64,000 nt of DNA. It comes from Paracoccus isoporae (GTDB lineage: Bacteria > Pseudomonadota > Alphaproteobacteria > Rhodobacterales > Rhodobacteraceae). This document shows, piece by piece, positions 41,268-50,612 of this stretch. The position numbers were made by a program, and so were the translations under genes. Numbering within the stretch: the stretch's first letter is position 1; each line of letters opens with the position of its first letter. The stretch spans positions 1 to 64,000 of the forward strand of contig NZ_FNAH01000010.1 of the NCBI RefSeq assembly GCF_900101865.1, in the 5' to 3' direction. The notes under the pieces were generated by a model that made no database searches, had not been told where the DNA came from, and saw nothing but the letters and a program-made list of their open reading frames with translations.

Positions 41268-42478
41268 GTCCTGGCCCGGAAGCGCAGCCGCACCGGATCG
41301 CTTCCCATCCGCTCGGGCAGCGGCAGCATGATGCGCTGATCCGGCCGCGCGCTGACATGGCGGCTGACCAGCACCGCCTCGTCCTGAACCAGCTCCAGCA
41401 CGCCATAGCTGGGATGGGCGAAGCGGATCTGGATGCGGTCATGCCGACCGGGTCCCTCCGGCATCAGCATCTGCGGCAGGGCGTAGCGGATGGCGTTGCT
41501 CTCGACCGTCAGCGGCACACCCTGTTCCGCATCCGGCAACCGGCCGGACAGATGGGCCGCGATTGCCCGCGCGGCGCGGCGGCCCTCGGCCCAGCACGCA
41601 CCGGCCGTCTCGACCGGGCGCAGCAGGTTGCCTGCGGCGAAATACCCGTCCATCCCGATCCGCCCGAATGCGTCGATCACCGGTCCGGTCGTGCCGGCAT
41701 CCCGCGCGATCCCGGCCGCGGCCAGCAGCGTCGCCTCCGACCGGAACTCTCCGGTCAAGAGCACCCCGTCCGCGTCGAGATGCCAGCCCCGGCCGTCCCG
41801 CTCCAGCGTCACCCCGGTCACCTGCCCGTCGCCGTGGATCGCGGCGATGCCGGTGTTCAGGCGCAGCTTCACGCCCAGCAGACCGGGCAGCAGCGCCGCG
41901 AGACGACGGCTGCGCAGATGCGGGCCGGGTTCGACCATCATCACCGGGCGGATCCCGCCCGTCCGGCAGGTCAGCAGGGCCGAGAAGGACACCAGCTCGC
42001 TGCCGAGGATCACGGGGCGGCGAAACGGGATCTGGTGGTTCAGGTGGACCAGCCCCTGCAAGGCGCCGGTGGTCAGGATGCCGCCTGGTTTCTGTCCGCC
42101 TATCATCCGCTGGACCCGGCTCGATTCGCGGGTGCCGGTGGCCAGCAGCACCGCGCCCGCCGACAGGCGCGCGATGCCGTCCGGGCTGCTCAGCTCCAGC
42201 TCCGGGCCGGGACGGATCGCGGTGACGGTGGTCCGGCAGCGGATCTCGGCCCCGGCCCGGTTTGCGGCGGCGGCCAGACGGGCGGCATAGGCGGCGCCCC
42301 CCATGATCCGGCGAAATTCGCGCATGCCGTAGGGAGAATGGCCGCAATGGCGCGGGATGCCGCCTGGCTCGGCCTCGCGTTCCAGCACGACAATGCGCCC
42401 CGCGCCGCGCCGCGCCAGCTCTGCCGCGGCCGCCAGACCGGCCGGGCCCGCGCCGATGATGGCGACGTCAGCCTGCAT
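41264..42478 (-). CDS. NAD(P)/FAD-dependent oxidoreductase (COG0446-like)
   Basis: A 404-residue flavoprotein with an FAD site VAIIGAGPAGLAAAAELARR at the N-terminus, GAVLLATGTRESSR in the middle and GYFAAGNLLRPVETAGACWA near the second FAD loop. Its C-terminal 60 residues are beta-rich and lack Fe-S cysteines. In Thermotoga and clostridia a similar flavoprotein sits between a GlpA-like dehydrogenase and a glycerol kinase, sometimes with DUF1667; it may pass electrons from the GlpA-like partner. It overlaps both neighbouring genes (4 and 11 bases). Confidence 0.8.
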   Translation of the reverse strand: MQADVAIIGAGPAGLAAAAELARRGAGRIVVLEREAEPGGIPRHCGHSPYGMREFRRIMGGAAYAARLAAAANRAGAEIRCRTTVTAIRPGPELELSSPDGIARLSAGAVLLATGTRESSRVQRMIGGQKPGGILTTGALQGLVHLNHQIPFRRPVILGSELVSFSALLTCRTGGIRPVMMVEPGPHLRSRRLAALLPGLLGVKLRLNTGIAAIHGDGQVTGVTLERDGRGWHLDADGVLLTGEFRSEATLLAAAGIARDAGTTGPVIDAFGRIGMDGYFAAGNLLRPVETAGACWAEGRRAARAIAAHLSGRLPDAEQGVPLTVESNAIRYALPQMLMPEGPGRHDRIQIRFAHPSYGVLELVQDEAVLVSRHVSARPDQRIMLPLPERMGSDPVRLRFRART

Positions 42479-43865
42479 CGCCGTTACCGCCCCGCCGATC
42501 CGCCGGGCGGCTCATTGGCTGGCTGAGGCGTCCTTTCGTGATCCGCGCCAGTTCCGCCGTGCAGTAGAACCCCTGGCAGCGCCCCATCGTCACACGCGTC
42601 CGCCGCTTCAGCCCGGCCAGCGAATGGGCCGGGGCGGGCGCACTCAGCGCGGCCTCGATCTCGCGGCGCGTGACCAGTTCGCAATGGCAGACGATGCCGT
42701 CATTGCCGGGCGCGCGCCAGTCCCGCGCGCCGAACTGATCCAGCACCGGCATGCGGAGCCAGTGCACCGGGCGGGCGGCCTGGCGCCCGGCAAGCCGCGC
42801 CACATGCGTGGCGATGCCGAGCGCGGCCGACAGCCCGGTGGAGCGGATCCCGCCTACCGTGATCAGTCCCTCGGACAGATCGGCGCGGATGCGATAGGAT
42901 TTCTCCTCGCTCGCAGGGCGCAGCCCGGCATAGGCGGCGGTGATCTCGCATTCCGCGAGGCCCGGCAGGATCTTGCGCCCGGTGCGCCGCAGCGTCTCCA
43001 GCGTCTCGGGCACCAGGCCGGCCTCGTCGCGGCTCTCCTGTTCCTCGGCGGTGGGGCCGACCAGCAGATTGCCGTAGATCGTGCGGCAGACCACGACGCC
43101 CTTGGTCCGCTTGCCCGGGACCGGCAGCAGGATATGCCGCGTCAGCGCCGCGGCGGGCTTGTCATAGACGATGAACTGGCCCTTGCGCGGCCGGATCTCG
43201 AAGAAGCTCTCGCCGGTCAGCAGCCGGGCGACGTGATCTCCCCACAGGCCGGCCGCATTGACGACCAGGCCGGCCGCGCAGGGCCCGGCGGTGGTGTCGA
43301 GCTGCCAGTGATCCGCCAGGCGGCGCCCGCCCGCCACCTCGGCCCGGCAGCGCAGATCCGCGCCGTGCGCGATGGCCTGGTAGAGATAGGCATGCGCCGC
43401 CGACCACGGGTCGATCAGCGATTCATCGGCCACCCGGAACCCGCCTTGCACCGAGGCGGCAAGCCCCGGTTCCAGCCGGCGCAGTTCGCCTGCGGTCAGC
43501 GGGTCGATATCCGCGATCCCGTTGCGGCGCGCCTGATCCATCAGCGCGGGCAGGGCGGCCGTCTGCTCCTCCGTCCAGGCCAGCACGAGCGCACCGCAGC
43601 GATCCAGCGGCAGGTTCAGCCGCTCGCGGATCTCCAGATACTCGGCATGGCCGGCGCGGATACAGTCCAGCTCCAGCGAGCCGGGCGGGGCGTCGAACCC
43701 GGTATGCAGGATGGCGCTGTTCGCCTTCGAGGCACCGTCGAGCACGTCATGCCCGCGTTCCAGAATCACCACGCTTGCGCCGTCTATGGCAAAGCGCCGC
43801 GCGATGGCGCAGCCGACCACGCCCGCGCCGATCACCGCGACATCATATCCGGCTGCCTTTGCCAT
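42468..43865 (-). CDS. GlpA-like FAD dehydrogenase with C-terminal [2Fe-2S] domain
   Basis: A 465-residue protein. The DAO-fold dehydrogenase part begins VAVIGAGVVGCAIARRFA and contains GASKANSAILHTGFDAPPGS, a mark of GlpA/GlpD-like and L-2-hydroxyglutarate oxidase-like enzymes. The last 100 residues hold a BFD-type [2Fe-2S] domain: CHCELVTRREIEAAL and TMGRCQGFYC supply four Cys. This is the anaerobic-GlpA layout, not the single-domain GlpD. The likely substrate is glycerol-3-phosphate or a related polyol phosphate made by the adjacent kinase. It is divergent from the DeoR regulator. Confidence 0.85.
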   Translation of the reverse strand: MAKAAGYDVAVIGAGVVGCAIARRFAIDGASVVILERGHDVLDGASKANSAILHTGFDAPPGSLELDCIRAGHAEYLEIRERLNLPLDRCGALVLAWTEEQTAALPALMDQARRNGIADIDPLTAGELRRLEPGLAASVQGGFRVADESLIDPWSAAHAYLYQAIAHGADLRCRAEVAGGRRLADHWQLDTTAGPCAAGLVVNAAGLWGDHVARLLTGESFFEIRPRKGQFIVYDKPAAALTRHILLPVPGKRTKGVVVCRTIYGNLLVGPTAEEQESRDEAGLVPETLETLRRTGRKILPGLAECEITAAYAGLRPASEEKSYRIRADLSEGLITVGGIRSTGLSAALGIATHVARLAGRQAARPVHWLRMPVLDQFGARDWRAPGNDGIVCHCELVTRREIEAALSAPAPAHSLAGLKRRTRVTMGRCQGFYCTAELARITKGRLSQPMSRPADRRGGNGDAG

Positions 43866-43888
43866 CCGCTCTCCGAGATCCCGCAGGG

Positions 43889-43916
43889 ATCATAGCAGGA
43901 TTGACCGAACGGGCAA
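43889..43916 (-). promoter_or_regulatory. Predicted promoter of the GlpA-like/kinase unit
   Basis: On the minus strand TTGCCC (43916-43911) and TATGAT (43894-43889) are 16 bases apart, 24 bases before the start codon at 43865. On the other strand a TTGACA at 43976-43981 may be the -35 box for the DeoR gene. A DeoR operator is expected in this 160-base spacer, but I could not define one. Confidence 0.5.
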
Positions 43917-44025
43917 CGATTTTGCCCTATTTGTGGGATCAGGTCCGGCGCCGGGTCAAACGCGCATAATATTTGTTGACACGGGCGAAGCCGGTCGGGT
44001 TGGCTTGGCTGGACAGGGTGGGACC

Positions 44026-44784
44026 ATGAAACCGCGCGAAAGACGCTTGCAGATCGAGACGATCATCCAGCACGAAGGCTCCGTCAGCGTCGAGACGCTG
44101 GCCGATCGCTTCCGCGTCTCCACCGAAACCATCCGGCGCGACCTGGTTCATCTGGCCGAGGCCGGTCGGGTGATGAAATTCCACGGCGGCGCGCGCAGCG
44201 CCCGGCTGCTGACCGAGCCGAGCATGACCGTGCGCGCCGCGACCGCGGGCGAGGAGAAGCTGCGCATCGGGCGGCGCCTGGCCGACGCGATCGATCCAGG
44301 TGCGACGCTGTTCATCGACACCGGCTCGACCACGCTGGCGGCGGCGCCGGCCCTGGCCGAGATCCCCGGCCTGACCGTCATCACCAATTCCTGCAATCTT
44401 GCGGACACGCTCAGCCGCGCGCGCGCCGACATGGCGGTGCATCTGCTGGGCGGGCTCTACAGGGCGGAGAACGCCCAGACCGTCGGCCCGTCAGTGCTGT
44501 CACAGATCGATCACTACCAGGCCGATCACTGCGTGCTGACCGTGGCCGCCCTGTCGGCGGAGATCGGGGCCATGGATGCCAGCCATGACGAGGCGCAGAT
44601 CGCGCGCGCCATGCTGGGCAACGCGCAAAACCTGATCGTGCTGGCCGACAGCTCCAAGCTGGAGCGCCGCGCCGCCTTCACCGTCTGCCGCAGCGAGCGG
44701 ATCGATCTGCTCATCACCGACGACCGGGTCGCGTCCGAAACCCGCAGCCGGCTGGCCGAACGCAATGTCAGGGTCTGGACCTGA
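44026..44784 (+). CDS. DeoR/GlpR-family transcriptional regulator
   Basis: A 252-residue repressor. The N-terminal winged helix has RRLQIETIIQHEGSVSVETL and RFRVSTETIRRDLVHLAEAG (recognition helix), followed by the family FHGGA. The C-terminal sugar-phosphate sensor has FIDTGSTTLAAAPALAEIPG and ITNSCNLADTL. It lies between the divergent GlpA-like unit and the TRAP operon and probably controls both. The effector in this family is a phosphorylated intermediate such as glycerol-3-phosphate. Confidence 0.9.
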   Translation: MKPRERRLQIETIIQHEGSVSVETLADRFRVSTETIRRDLVHLAEAGRVMKFHGGARSARLLTEPSMTVRAATAGEEKLRIGRRLADAIDPGATLFIDTGSTTLAAAPALAEIPGLTVITNSCNLADTLSRARADMAVHLLGGLYRAENAQTVGPSVLSQIDHYQADHCVLTVAALSAEIGAMDASHDEAQIARAMLGNAQNLIVLADSSKLERRAAFTVCRSERIDLLITDDRVASETRSRLAERNVRVWT

Positions 44785-44803
44785 CCGAGACCGAGGAGGG
44801 ACA

Positions 44804-45316
44804 ATGCCTGGGATCATTCGCCGCTATGTCCGGGTCGTGGACCGGCTCAGCGATTGGGCAGGGTGGCTGGCCGCGGCGCTGATCTTCGTGATGATCGCCA
44901 CGCTGCTGCTGGATGCGGTGACGCGCAATGTCATCAACATGCCGGTGCATTGGGCCATCGAGTTCACCCAGTTCACCCTCGCCGCCTATTACTTCCTGGG
45001 CGGCCCGTTCACGCTGATGCGCGACGACCATGTGCGGATGGACCTGCTCTATGCCAGCCTCTCGGCACGCGGCCAGGCCCGGCTGGACCTGATTACCGTC
45101 TGGTGCCTGATCTTCTATCTGGTGGTGATGCTGATGGGCGGCATCTCCAGCCTGCAATACGCCATCGAGACGGATGAGCGGCGCTTCTCGATGTGGAACC
45201 CCTCGGTCATTCCGATCAAGGCTCTGATGGTGGTCTGCCTGGTGCTGATGCTGATGCAGGCGTTTTCACTGGTGTTCAAACATATGGCCACGCTGCGCGG
45301 AGAAGAGATCGCATGA
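44804..45316 (+). CDS. dctQ: TRAP transporter small permease (DctQ type)
   Basis: A 170-residue protein with four membrane helices, including WLAAALIFVMIATLLLDAV and DLITVWCLIFYLVVMLMGG. FTQFTLAAYYFLGGPFTLMRDDHVRMD is a typical DctQ pattern. GAGGAGGGACA precedes the ATG at 44804. The stop overlaps the large permease start by 4 bases. Works with DctM and DctP in sodium-driven uptake. Confidence 0.93.
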   Translation: MPGIIRRYVRVVDRLSDWAGWLAAALIFVMIATLLLDAVTRNVINMPVHWAIEFTQFTLAAYYFLGGPFTLMRDDHVRMDLLYASLSARGQARLDLITVWCLIFYLVVMLMGGISSLQYAIETDERRFSMWNPSVIPIKALMVVCLVLMLMQAFSLVFKHMATLRGEEIA

Positions 45317-46650
45317 GTTACGAGGCGATTGCCCTTCTGATGTTCGCCTCGATGATCCTGCTGCTGATCTCGGGGCAGCGGGTCTTTGCGGCCATCGGCT
45401 TCGTGGCCGCCGGTTCGGCGCTGCTGCTCTATGGGCAGGGTGCGATCGAGCTCCCGTTCAACCAGGTGTTCAAGCTGTTCAACTGGTACGCGATGCTGAC
45501 CCTGCCGATGTTCATCTATATGGGCTATATCCTGTCGGAATCCGGCATCGCGGAAGATCTGTACAAGATGCTGCATGTCTGGTTCGGCCGGGTGCGCGGC
45601 GGGCTGGCCATCGGCACGGTGTTCCTGATGGTCATCATCTCGGCAATGAACGGGCTGTCGGTCGCCGGCATGGCCATCGGCGCCACCATCGCGCTGCCCG
45701 AGATGCTGCGCCGGGGATATGACAAGGTGCTGATCTCGGGCGTGGTGCAGGGCGGCTCGTCGCTGGGCATCCTGATCCCGCCCTCGGTGGTGATGGTGCT
45801 GTTCGGCATGATCGCGCGGCAGCCGGTGTCGAAGCTGTGGTTTGCCGGGCTGGTGCCGGGGCTGATCATGGCGGCGATGTTCACCGTCTATATCCTCGTC
45901 CGCGCCCGGATGAACCCGTCCCTCGCCCCGGTAGTGGAGGAGGACGAGCTGAACATGCCGCTGCGCGAGAAACTGGCGCTCGCCCGCGCCGGGATCATTC
46001 CCTTTGCCATCTTCTTCCTGATGACCGGGCTGTTCGTGATGGGCTACACCTCGCTTGTCGAAAGCTCGGCGGTGGGGGCGACGGCGGCGACGCTCGCCGC
46101 GATGGTCAAGGGGCGCTTCACCTGGAAGCTGATCCGCGACACCTCGCTGAAAACCCTGTCGGTGAGCTGCATGTTCCTGTGGCTGATCCTGGCGGCGCTT
46201 GCCTTCGGCGCGGTGTTCGATGGGCTGGGCGCGGTGCGCGCCATCGAGAACCTGTTCCTGAACACATGGGATCTGGGGCCGTGGCAGGTCATCATCATGA
46301 TGCAGCTTTCGTTCATCCTGATGGGGATATTCCTGGACGACACCGCCATGCTGGTCATCGTCGCGCCGCTTTATGTGCCGCTTGTGGGTATGCTGGATCT
46401 GGGCTTCGACAACCAGCTGATCTGGTTCGGCGTGCTCTATACGATCACCTGCCAGATTGCCTATATCACGCCGCCTTTCGGCTATAACCTGTTCCTGATG
46501 CGCTCGCTCGCGCCGAAGGAGATCACGCTGATCGACATCTACCGTTCGATCTGGCCCTTCGCGCTGATGATGGCGATCACCATCGCGCTCGTGATGATGT
46601 TCCCCGGCATCGCGCTGTGGCTGCCCGAGCAGATGAATGTCCGGGGCTGA
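45313..46650 (+). CDS. dctM: TRAP transporter large permease (DctM type)
   Basis: A 445-residue protein with about 12 membrane helices. LTLPMFIYMGYILSESGIAE, SAMNGLSVAGMAIGATIALP, GVVQGGSSLGILIPPSVVMV and ITCQIAYITPPFGYNLFLMR are family segments. The substrate is unknown; TRAP systems usually take carboxylates, sulfonates or related anions. A five-bp hairpin follows in the spacer to dctP. Confidence 0.95.
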   Translation: MSYEAIALLMFASMILLLISGQRVFAAIGFVAAGSALLLYGQGAIELPFNQVFKLFNWYAMLTLPMFIYMGYILSESGIAEDLYKMLHVWFGRVRGGLAIGTVFLMVIISAMNGLSVAGMAIGATIALPEMLRRGYDKVLISGVVQGGSSLGILIPPSVVMVLFGMIARQPVSKLWFAGLVPGLIMAAMFTVYILVRARMNPSLAPVVEEDELNMPLREKLALARAGIIPFAIFFLMTGLFVMGYTSLVESSAVGATAATLAAMVKGRFTWKLIRDTSLKTLSVSCMFLWLILAALAFGAVFDGLGAVRAIENLFLNTWDLGPWQVIIMMQLSFILMGIFLDDTAMLVIVAPLYVPLVGMLDLGFDNQLIWFGVLYTITCQIAYITPPFGYNLFLMRSLAPKEITLIDIYRSIWPFALMMAITIALVMMFPGIALWLPEQMNVRG

Positions 46651-46669
46651 CGCGCCCCGACCCAATCGA

Positions 46670-46687
46670 GGCCCCGCCAAGAGGGCC
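46670..46687 (+). other. Short hairpin between dctM and dctP
   Basis: GGCCC (46670-46674) pairs with GGGCC (46683-46687) around an 8-base loop, between the permease and binding-protein genes. Such hairpins can stabilise the mRNA part for the abundant binding protein. The stem is short, so the call is weak. Confidence 0.3.
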
Positions 46688-46711
46688 AAACCCCAACAGA
46701 GAGGAAACGAC

Positions 46712-47788
46712 ATGACCAAGACACCGATCACCCCGTCCGAAAGGATCCTGTCCAGCCGCCGAAAATTCCTGCAAACTGCAGGGATCGGCGCGGCCGCATC
46801 GACGCTGGCCGCGCCCGCGGTGCTGGCGCAGGGCGGGCCGATCCGCTGGCGGCTCCAGACCTATTCCGGTGCGCCGCTCGGCGCCCATGTCATCAAGCCG
46901 CAGATCGACGCCTTCAACGCCGCCGCCAATGGCGAGATGGAGATCGAGCTCTACTATGCCGACCAACTCGTGCCGACCGCCGACCTGTTCCGCGCCATGC
47001 AGAACGGCACCATCGACGCGGTGCAGTCGGATGAGGCGACCATGGCCTCGCCCGTCGATATCTCGGTCTTTGGCGGGTATTTCCCGTTTGCCACCCGCTA
47101 CAGCCTCGATGTGCCGTCGCTGTTTAATTATTACGGGCTGAACGAGATCTGGCAGGAAGCCTATGACGAGGTCGAGAACGTCACCTGGCTGTCTTCGGGC
47201 GCGTGGGATCCGTTGCATATCTTCACAGTCGACAAGCCGATCCGCAGCCTTGAGGATATGCGCGGCCTGCGCGTCTTCGGCGTGCCGACGGCGGGGCGGT
47301 TCCTGTCGCGCTACGGGCTGATCCCGGTGACGATCCCCTGGGACAATGTCGAGGTCGCGATGCAGACCGGCGAGCTGGACGGCGTGGCGTGGTGCGGATT
47401 TACCGAGGCCTATGAGGTGGGCTGGGCCGATGTCTGCAATTACGCGCTGACGAACTCCGTCACCGGCGCATGGTTCGGCAGCTATTTCGCCAATACCGAA
47501 AGCTGGAACAAGGTGCCGCCGCATCTGCAACAGCTCTTCCGCTCGACCATCGACCAGTCGCATTACTACCGCGCCGTCTGGTACTGGGGCGGCGAGGCGC
47601 GTCTGCGGGTCGAGGGCGAGAAAATGGAGCTGACCAGCCTGCCGGACGAGGAATGGGATCAGGTTGTCTCCGACGCGCAGGGCTTCTGGGACGAGGTCGC
47701 GGGATCGAGCGACCGCGCCGGGCGCGTGGTGCAGGCATTCAAGGATTACGCCGCCAATATGGAAAAGGCCGGCTACCCTTATCGCTGA
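46712..47788 (+). CDS. dctP: TRAP transporter solute-binding protein (DctP type)
   Basis: A 358-residue periplasmic protein with a twin-arginine signal (SSRRKFLQTAGIGAAASTLA, mature from about AQGGP). IELYYADQLVPTADLFRAM, MRGLRVFGVPTAGRFLSRYG and VAMQTGELDGVAWCGFTEAY follow the DctP pattern, including the region of the conserved carboxylate-binding Arg. AGAGAGGAAACGAC precedes the ATG. Its closest TRAP class appears to be the alpha-keto acid/mannitol-chloroaromatic type, but this is from memory and uncertain. Confidence 0.93.
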   Translation: MTKTPITPSERILSSRRKFLQTAGIGAAASTLAAPAVLAQGGPIRWRLQTYSGAPLGAHVIKPQIDAFNAAANGEMEIELYYADQLVPTADLFRAMQNGTIDAVQSDEATMASPVDISVFGGYFPFATRYSLDVPSLFNYYGLNEIWQEAYDEVENVTWLSSGAWDPLHIFTVDKPIRSLEDMRGLRVFGVPTAGRFLSRYGLIPVTIPWDNVEVAMQTGELDGVAWCGFTEAYEVGWADVCNYALTNSVTGAWFGSYFANTESWNKVPPHLQQLFRSTIDQSHYYRAVWYWGGEARLRVEGEKMELTSLPDEEWDQVVSDAQGFWDEVAGSSDRAGRVVQAFKDYAANMEKAGYPYR

Positions 47789-47844
47789 TCGCCAAGACCT
47801 GCCGGGCGCGGTCCGCCGCGCCCGGCCCCTGACCGGAGGATGAC

Positions 47845-49206
47845 ATGCCCGCCAATCTGAGCCTGGACGAATTGCGGACCGCCTGGAAGGCGGGCGAGAT
47901 CGACACGGTGGCCGTCGCCCTGATCGACATGCAGGGAAGGCTGATGGGCAAGCGTTTCCATGCGCAGCATTTTCTGGATGCGCATGACGAGACCCATTGC
48001 TGCAACTATCTGCTGGCCACGGATTACGAGATGTTCACCGTGCCGGGATACAAGGCCAGCAGTTGGGAACAGGGTTACGGCGACTACGTCATGCGCCCGG
48101 ACCTCTCGACCCTGCGCCGCCTGCCCTGGGCGCCGGGCACGGCGCTGTGCATGGCCGATCTGCTGGATCATCACAGCCATGAGCGGGTGCCGCACGCGCC
48201 GCGCAATGTGCTGGCCCGGCAGGTCGAACGCGCCCGCGCCATGGGGTTCGAGCCGATGATGGCGACCGAGCTTGAATTCTTCATGTTCGAGGAAAGCTTC
48301 AAGGATCTCTTCGACGCGGGCTATCGCGGCATGACCCCTACGGCGCGGTTCAATGTCGATTATGCGCTGACCGAAACCTCGGGCGACGAGGCGGTGATGC
48401 GGGCTTTGCGCAACGGGCTCTATGCGGCGGGCGTGCCGGTGGAGACCAGCAAGGGCGAGGCCGAACGCGGCCAGCACGAGATCAACGCGCGCTATTCCGA
48501 CGCGATGGATGCGGCGGACATGCATATCCTCATCAAGACCGCCGCCAAGGACATCGCGCGCGCGGCGGGGCGGTCCGTGACCTTCATGGCGAAATATCAT
48601 CAGGACAAGGTCGGCTCGTCCTCGCATGTGCATCAGTCGCTGGCAAAAGACGGCGCGAACGCGTTCCACGACGCGGGCGACGATCTGGGCATGTCGGCGC
48701 TGATGAAATCCTATGTCGCGGGGCAGCTTGCCCATGCCGATGCGCTGACCCTGTTCCTTGCGCCCAATATCAACAGCTATAAACGCTTCGTCGCCGGCAC
48801 CTTCGCGCCGACCCGCGCGGTGTGGAGCGTCGATAACCGCACCGCCGGGTTCCGGCTTTGCGGTGATGGCACCAAGTCGGTGCGCATCGAATGCCGGATC
48901 GGGGGCGCGGATCTGAACCCCTACATGGCTTGTGCGGCGCTGCTGGCTGCGGGTCTCGACGGGATCGAGAGGGGGATGGAGCTGTCGGCCCCGTTCGCGG
49001 GCGATCTCTACGCCTCGGCCGACGCGCCCGAGATCCCGCGCAACCTGACCGAGGCCGCGCAGGCGGCGATGGACTCGGACATGCTGAAATCCGCCTTCGG
49101 CGCGGATGTCGTCTCCCACTACCACCGCGCCGCGCTTTGGGAGATAGAGGAACGGGATCGCGTCGTCTCCGACTGGGAGGTGGCGCGCGGATTCGAACGG
49201 TCGTGA
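47845..49206 (+). CDS. Glutamine-synthetase-like gamma-glutamyl ligase
   Basis: A 453-residue GS-fold ligase. The N-terminal beta-grasp has VAVALIDMQGRLMGKR; ATELEFFMFEE and GEAERGQHEINARY supply metal ligands, FMAKYHQDKVGSSSHVHQSL is the ATP/glutamate region, and NINSYKRFVAGTFAPT follows. Such GlnA-like ligases attach glutamate to an amine (putrescine, ethanolamine, isopropylamine) rather than ammonia. Location between a TRAP transporter and two dehydrogenases supports a catabolic ligase that protects an amine group before oxidation. The GTGA at its stop overlaps a possible upstream start of the next gene. Confidence 0.9.
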   Translation: MPANLSLDELRTAWKAGEIDTVAVALIDMQGRLMGKRFHAQHFLDAHDETHCCNYLLATDYEMFTVPGYKASSWEQGYGDYVMRPDLSTLRRLPWAPGTALCMADLLDHHSHERVPHAPRNVLARQVERARAMGFEPMMATELEFFMFEESFKDLFDAGYRGMTPTARFNVDYALTETSGDEAVMRALRNGLYAAGVPVETSKGEAERGQHEINARYSDAMDAADMHILIKTAAKDIARAAGRSVTFMAKYHQDKVGSSSHVHQSLAKDGANAFHDAGDDLGMSALMKSYVAGQLAHADALTLFLAPNINSYKRFVAGTFAPTRAVWSVDNRTAGFRLCGDGTKSVRIECRIGGADLNPYMACAALLAAGLDGIERGMELSAPFAGDLYASADAPEIPRNLTEAAQAAMDSDMLKSAFGADVVSHYHRAALWEIEERDRVVSDWEVARGFERS

Positions 49207-49223
49207 CGGGGCAGGGCACAAAG

Positions 49224-50612
49224 ATGGCGGAAACGATCAGACTGGTCTCGCCGGTGGATGGCGAGGTGATGGCGGAGCGCAGACCGCTCTCGCGCGAGGC
49301 GGCGCGCGACGCCGTGGCGCGGGCGCGGCAGGCGCAGCCGGACTGGGCGGCACGGCCGCTCTCGGAACGGCGCGATCTGGTCATGGCCGGTGTCGAGGCT
49401 CTGATCGCCATGAACGACCAGATCGTGCCGGAACTGGCCCGGATGATGGGCCGCCCGGTGCGTTTCGGCGGCGAAATGGGCGGGGTGCGCGAACGGGCCG
49501 AGTATATGGCCCGGATCGCGCAGGACACGCTGGCCCCGCAGATCGTCGAGGATAGCGGCGATGTCCGGCGCGAATTGCGCCGCGTGCCGGTGGGGGTGGT
49601 GCTGGTTATCGCGCCGTGGAATTATCCTTTCCTGACCGCGATCAATGCCATCGTCCCGGCGCTGATCGCCGGCAACGCCGTGGTGCTGAAACATGCCAGC
49701 CAGACCCTGCTGGCCGGTGAGCGGCTGGAAGAAGCGATGCAGGCCGGGGGCGTTCCTGCCGATGTGTTCCAGAACCTCATCCTCGATCACGCCACGACGG
49801 AAACGCTGATTGCGGACCGCCAGTTCGGCTTCGTGAATTTCACCGGCTCTGTCGCGGGCGGGCGCGCGATCGAACGCGCGGCGGCGGGTGGGTTTACCGG
49901 CACCGGGCTGGAGCTGGGCGGCAAGGATCCGGGCTATGTGGCCGAGGATGCCGATCTGGACGCCGCCGTGGCCGGGCTGATGGACGGGGCGATGTTCAAT
50001 TCCGGGCAATGCTGCTGCGGGATCGAGCGGATCTATGTGCACGAGAGCCTCTATGACGATTTCGTCGCGAAGGCTGCGGACTGGACGCGAGATTTGAAGC
50101 TGGGCGATCCGACCGAGGATGACACCACGATGGGACCGATGGCCCATGCCCGCTTAGCGGCCCTCGTCCGCGACCAGACCCGGCAGGCCATTGCGCAGGG
50201 CGCGCGCGCGTTGATCGACCCGGCCGAATTCCCCGCCGATGACGGCGGCGCCTATCTCGCCCCGCAGATATTGGTGGATGTCACCCACGAGATGGCCGTG
50301 ATGCGCGAGGAGAGCTTCGGGCCGGTCGTGGGCATCATGCCGGTCGCGGATGACGATGAGGCGATCCGGCTGATGAATGACAGCGATTACGGGCTGACCG
50401 CCTCGATCTGGACCGCCGATCCCGACCGCGCCGCGCGGATCGGGGACCGGCTCGAGACCGGCACCGTGTTCATGAATCGCTGCGACTATCTCGACCCGGC
50501 CTTGTGCTGGACCGGGGTCAAGGATACCGGGCGCGGGGCCAGCCTGTCGGCGCTTGGCTATCACGCCGTGACCCGGCCGAAATCCTTCCATCTGAAAAAG
50601 GTGACCGCATGA
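49224..50612 (+). CDS. NAD(P)-dependent aldehyde dehydrogenase
   Basis: A 462-residue ALDH. VLVIAPWNYPFLTAINAIVP, NFTGSVAGGRAI, TGLELGGKDPGYVAEDADLD (general-base Glu) and MFNSGQCCCGIERIYV (nucleophile Cys) are in order. The ATG at 49224 gives the family N-terminus MAETIRLVSPVDGEV; a GTG at 49203 overlapping the upstream stop would add seven residues. It overlaps the alcohol dehydrogenase start by 4 bases, suggesting consecutive alcohol-aldehyde-acid steps. Confidence 0.94.
   Translation: MAETIRLVSPVDGEVMAERRPLSREAARDAVARARQAQPDWAARPLSERRDLVMAGVEALIAMNDQIVPELARMMGRPVRFGGEMGGVRERAEYMARIAQDTLAPQIVEDSGDVRRELRRVPVGVVLVIAPWNYPFLTAINAIVPALIAGNAVVLKHASQTLLAGERLEEAMQAGGVPADVFQNLILDHATTETLIADRQFGFVNFTGSVAGGRAIERAAAGGFTGTGLELGGKDPGYVAEDADLDAAVAGLMDGAMFNSGQCCCGIERIYVHESLYDDFVAKAADWTRDLKLGDPTEDDTTMGPMAHARLAALVRDQTRQAIAQGARALIDPAEFPADDGGAYLAPQILVDVTHEMAVMREESFGPVVGIMPVADDDEAIRLMNDSDYGLTASIWTADPDRAARIGDRLETGTVFMNRCDYLDPALCWTGVKDTGRGASLSALGYHAVTRPKSFHLKKVTA

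Noticed and set aside
43866..44025. A classical GlpR operator in the divergent spacer
   Set aside because: I looked for a TGTTCG-type inverted repeat around both promoters; only weak fragments (CGTTCGGTCAA) were found, so no operator is claimed.
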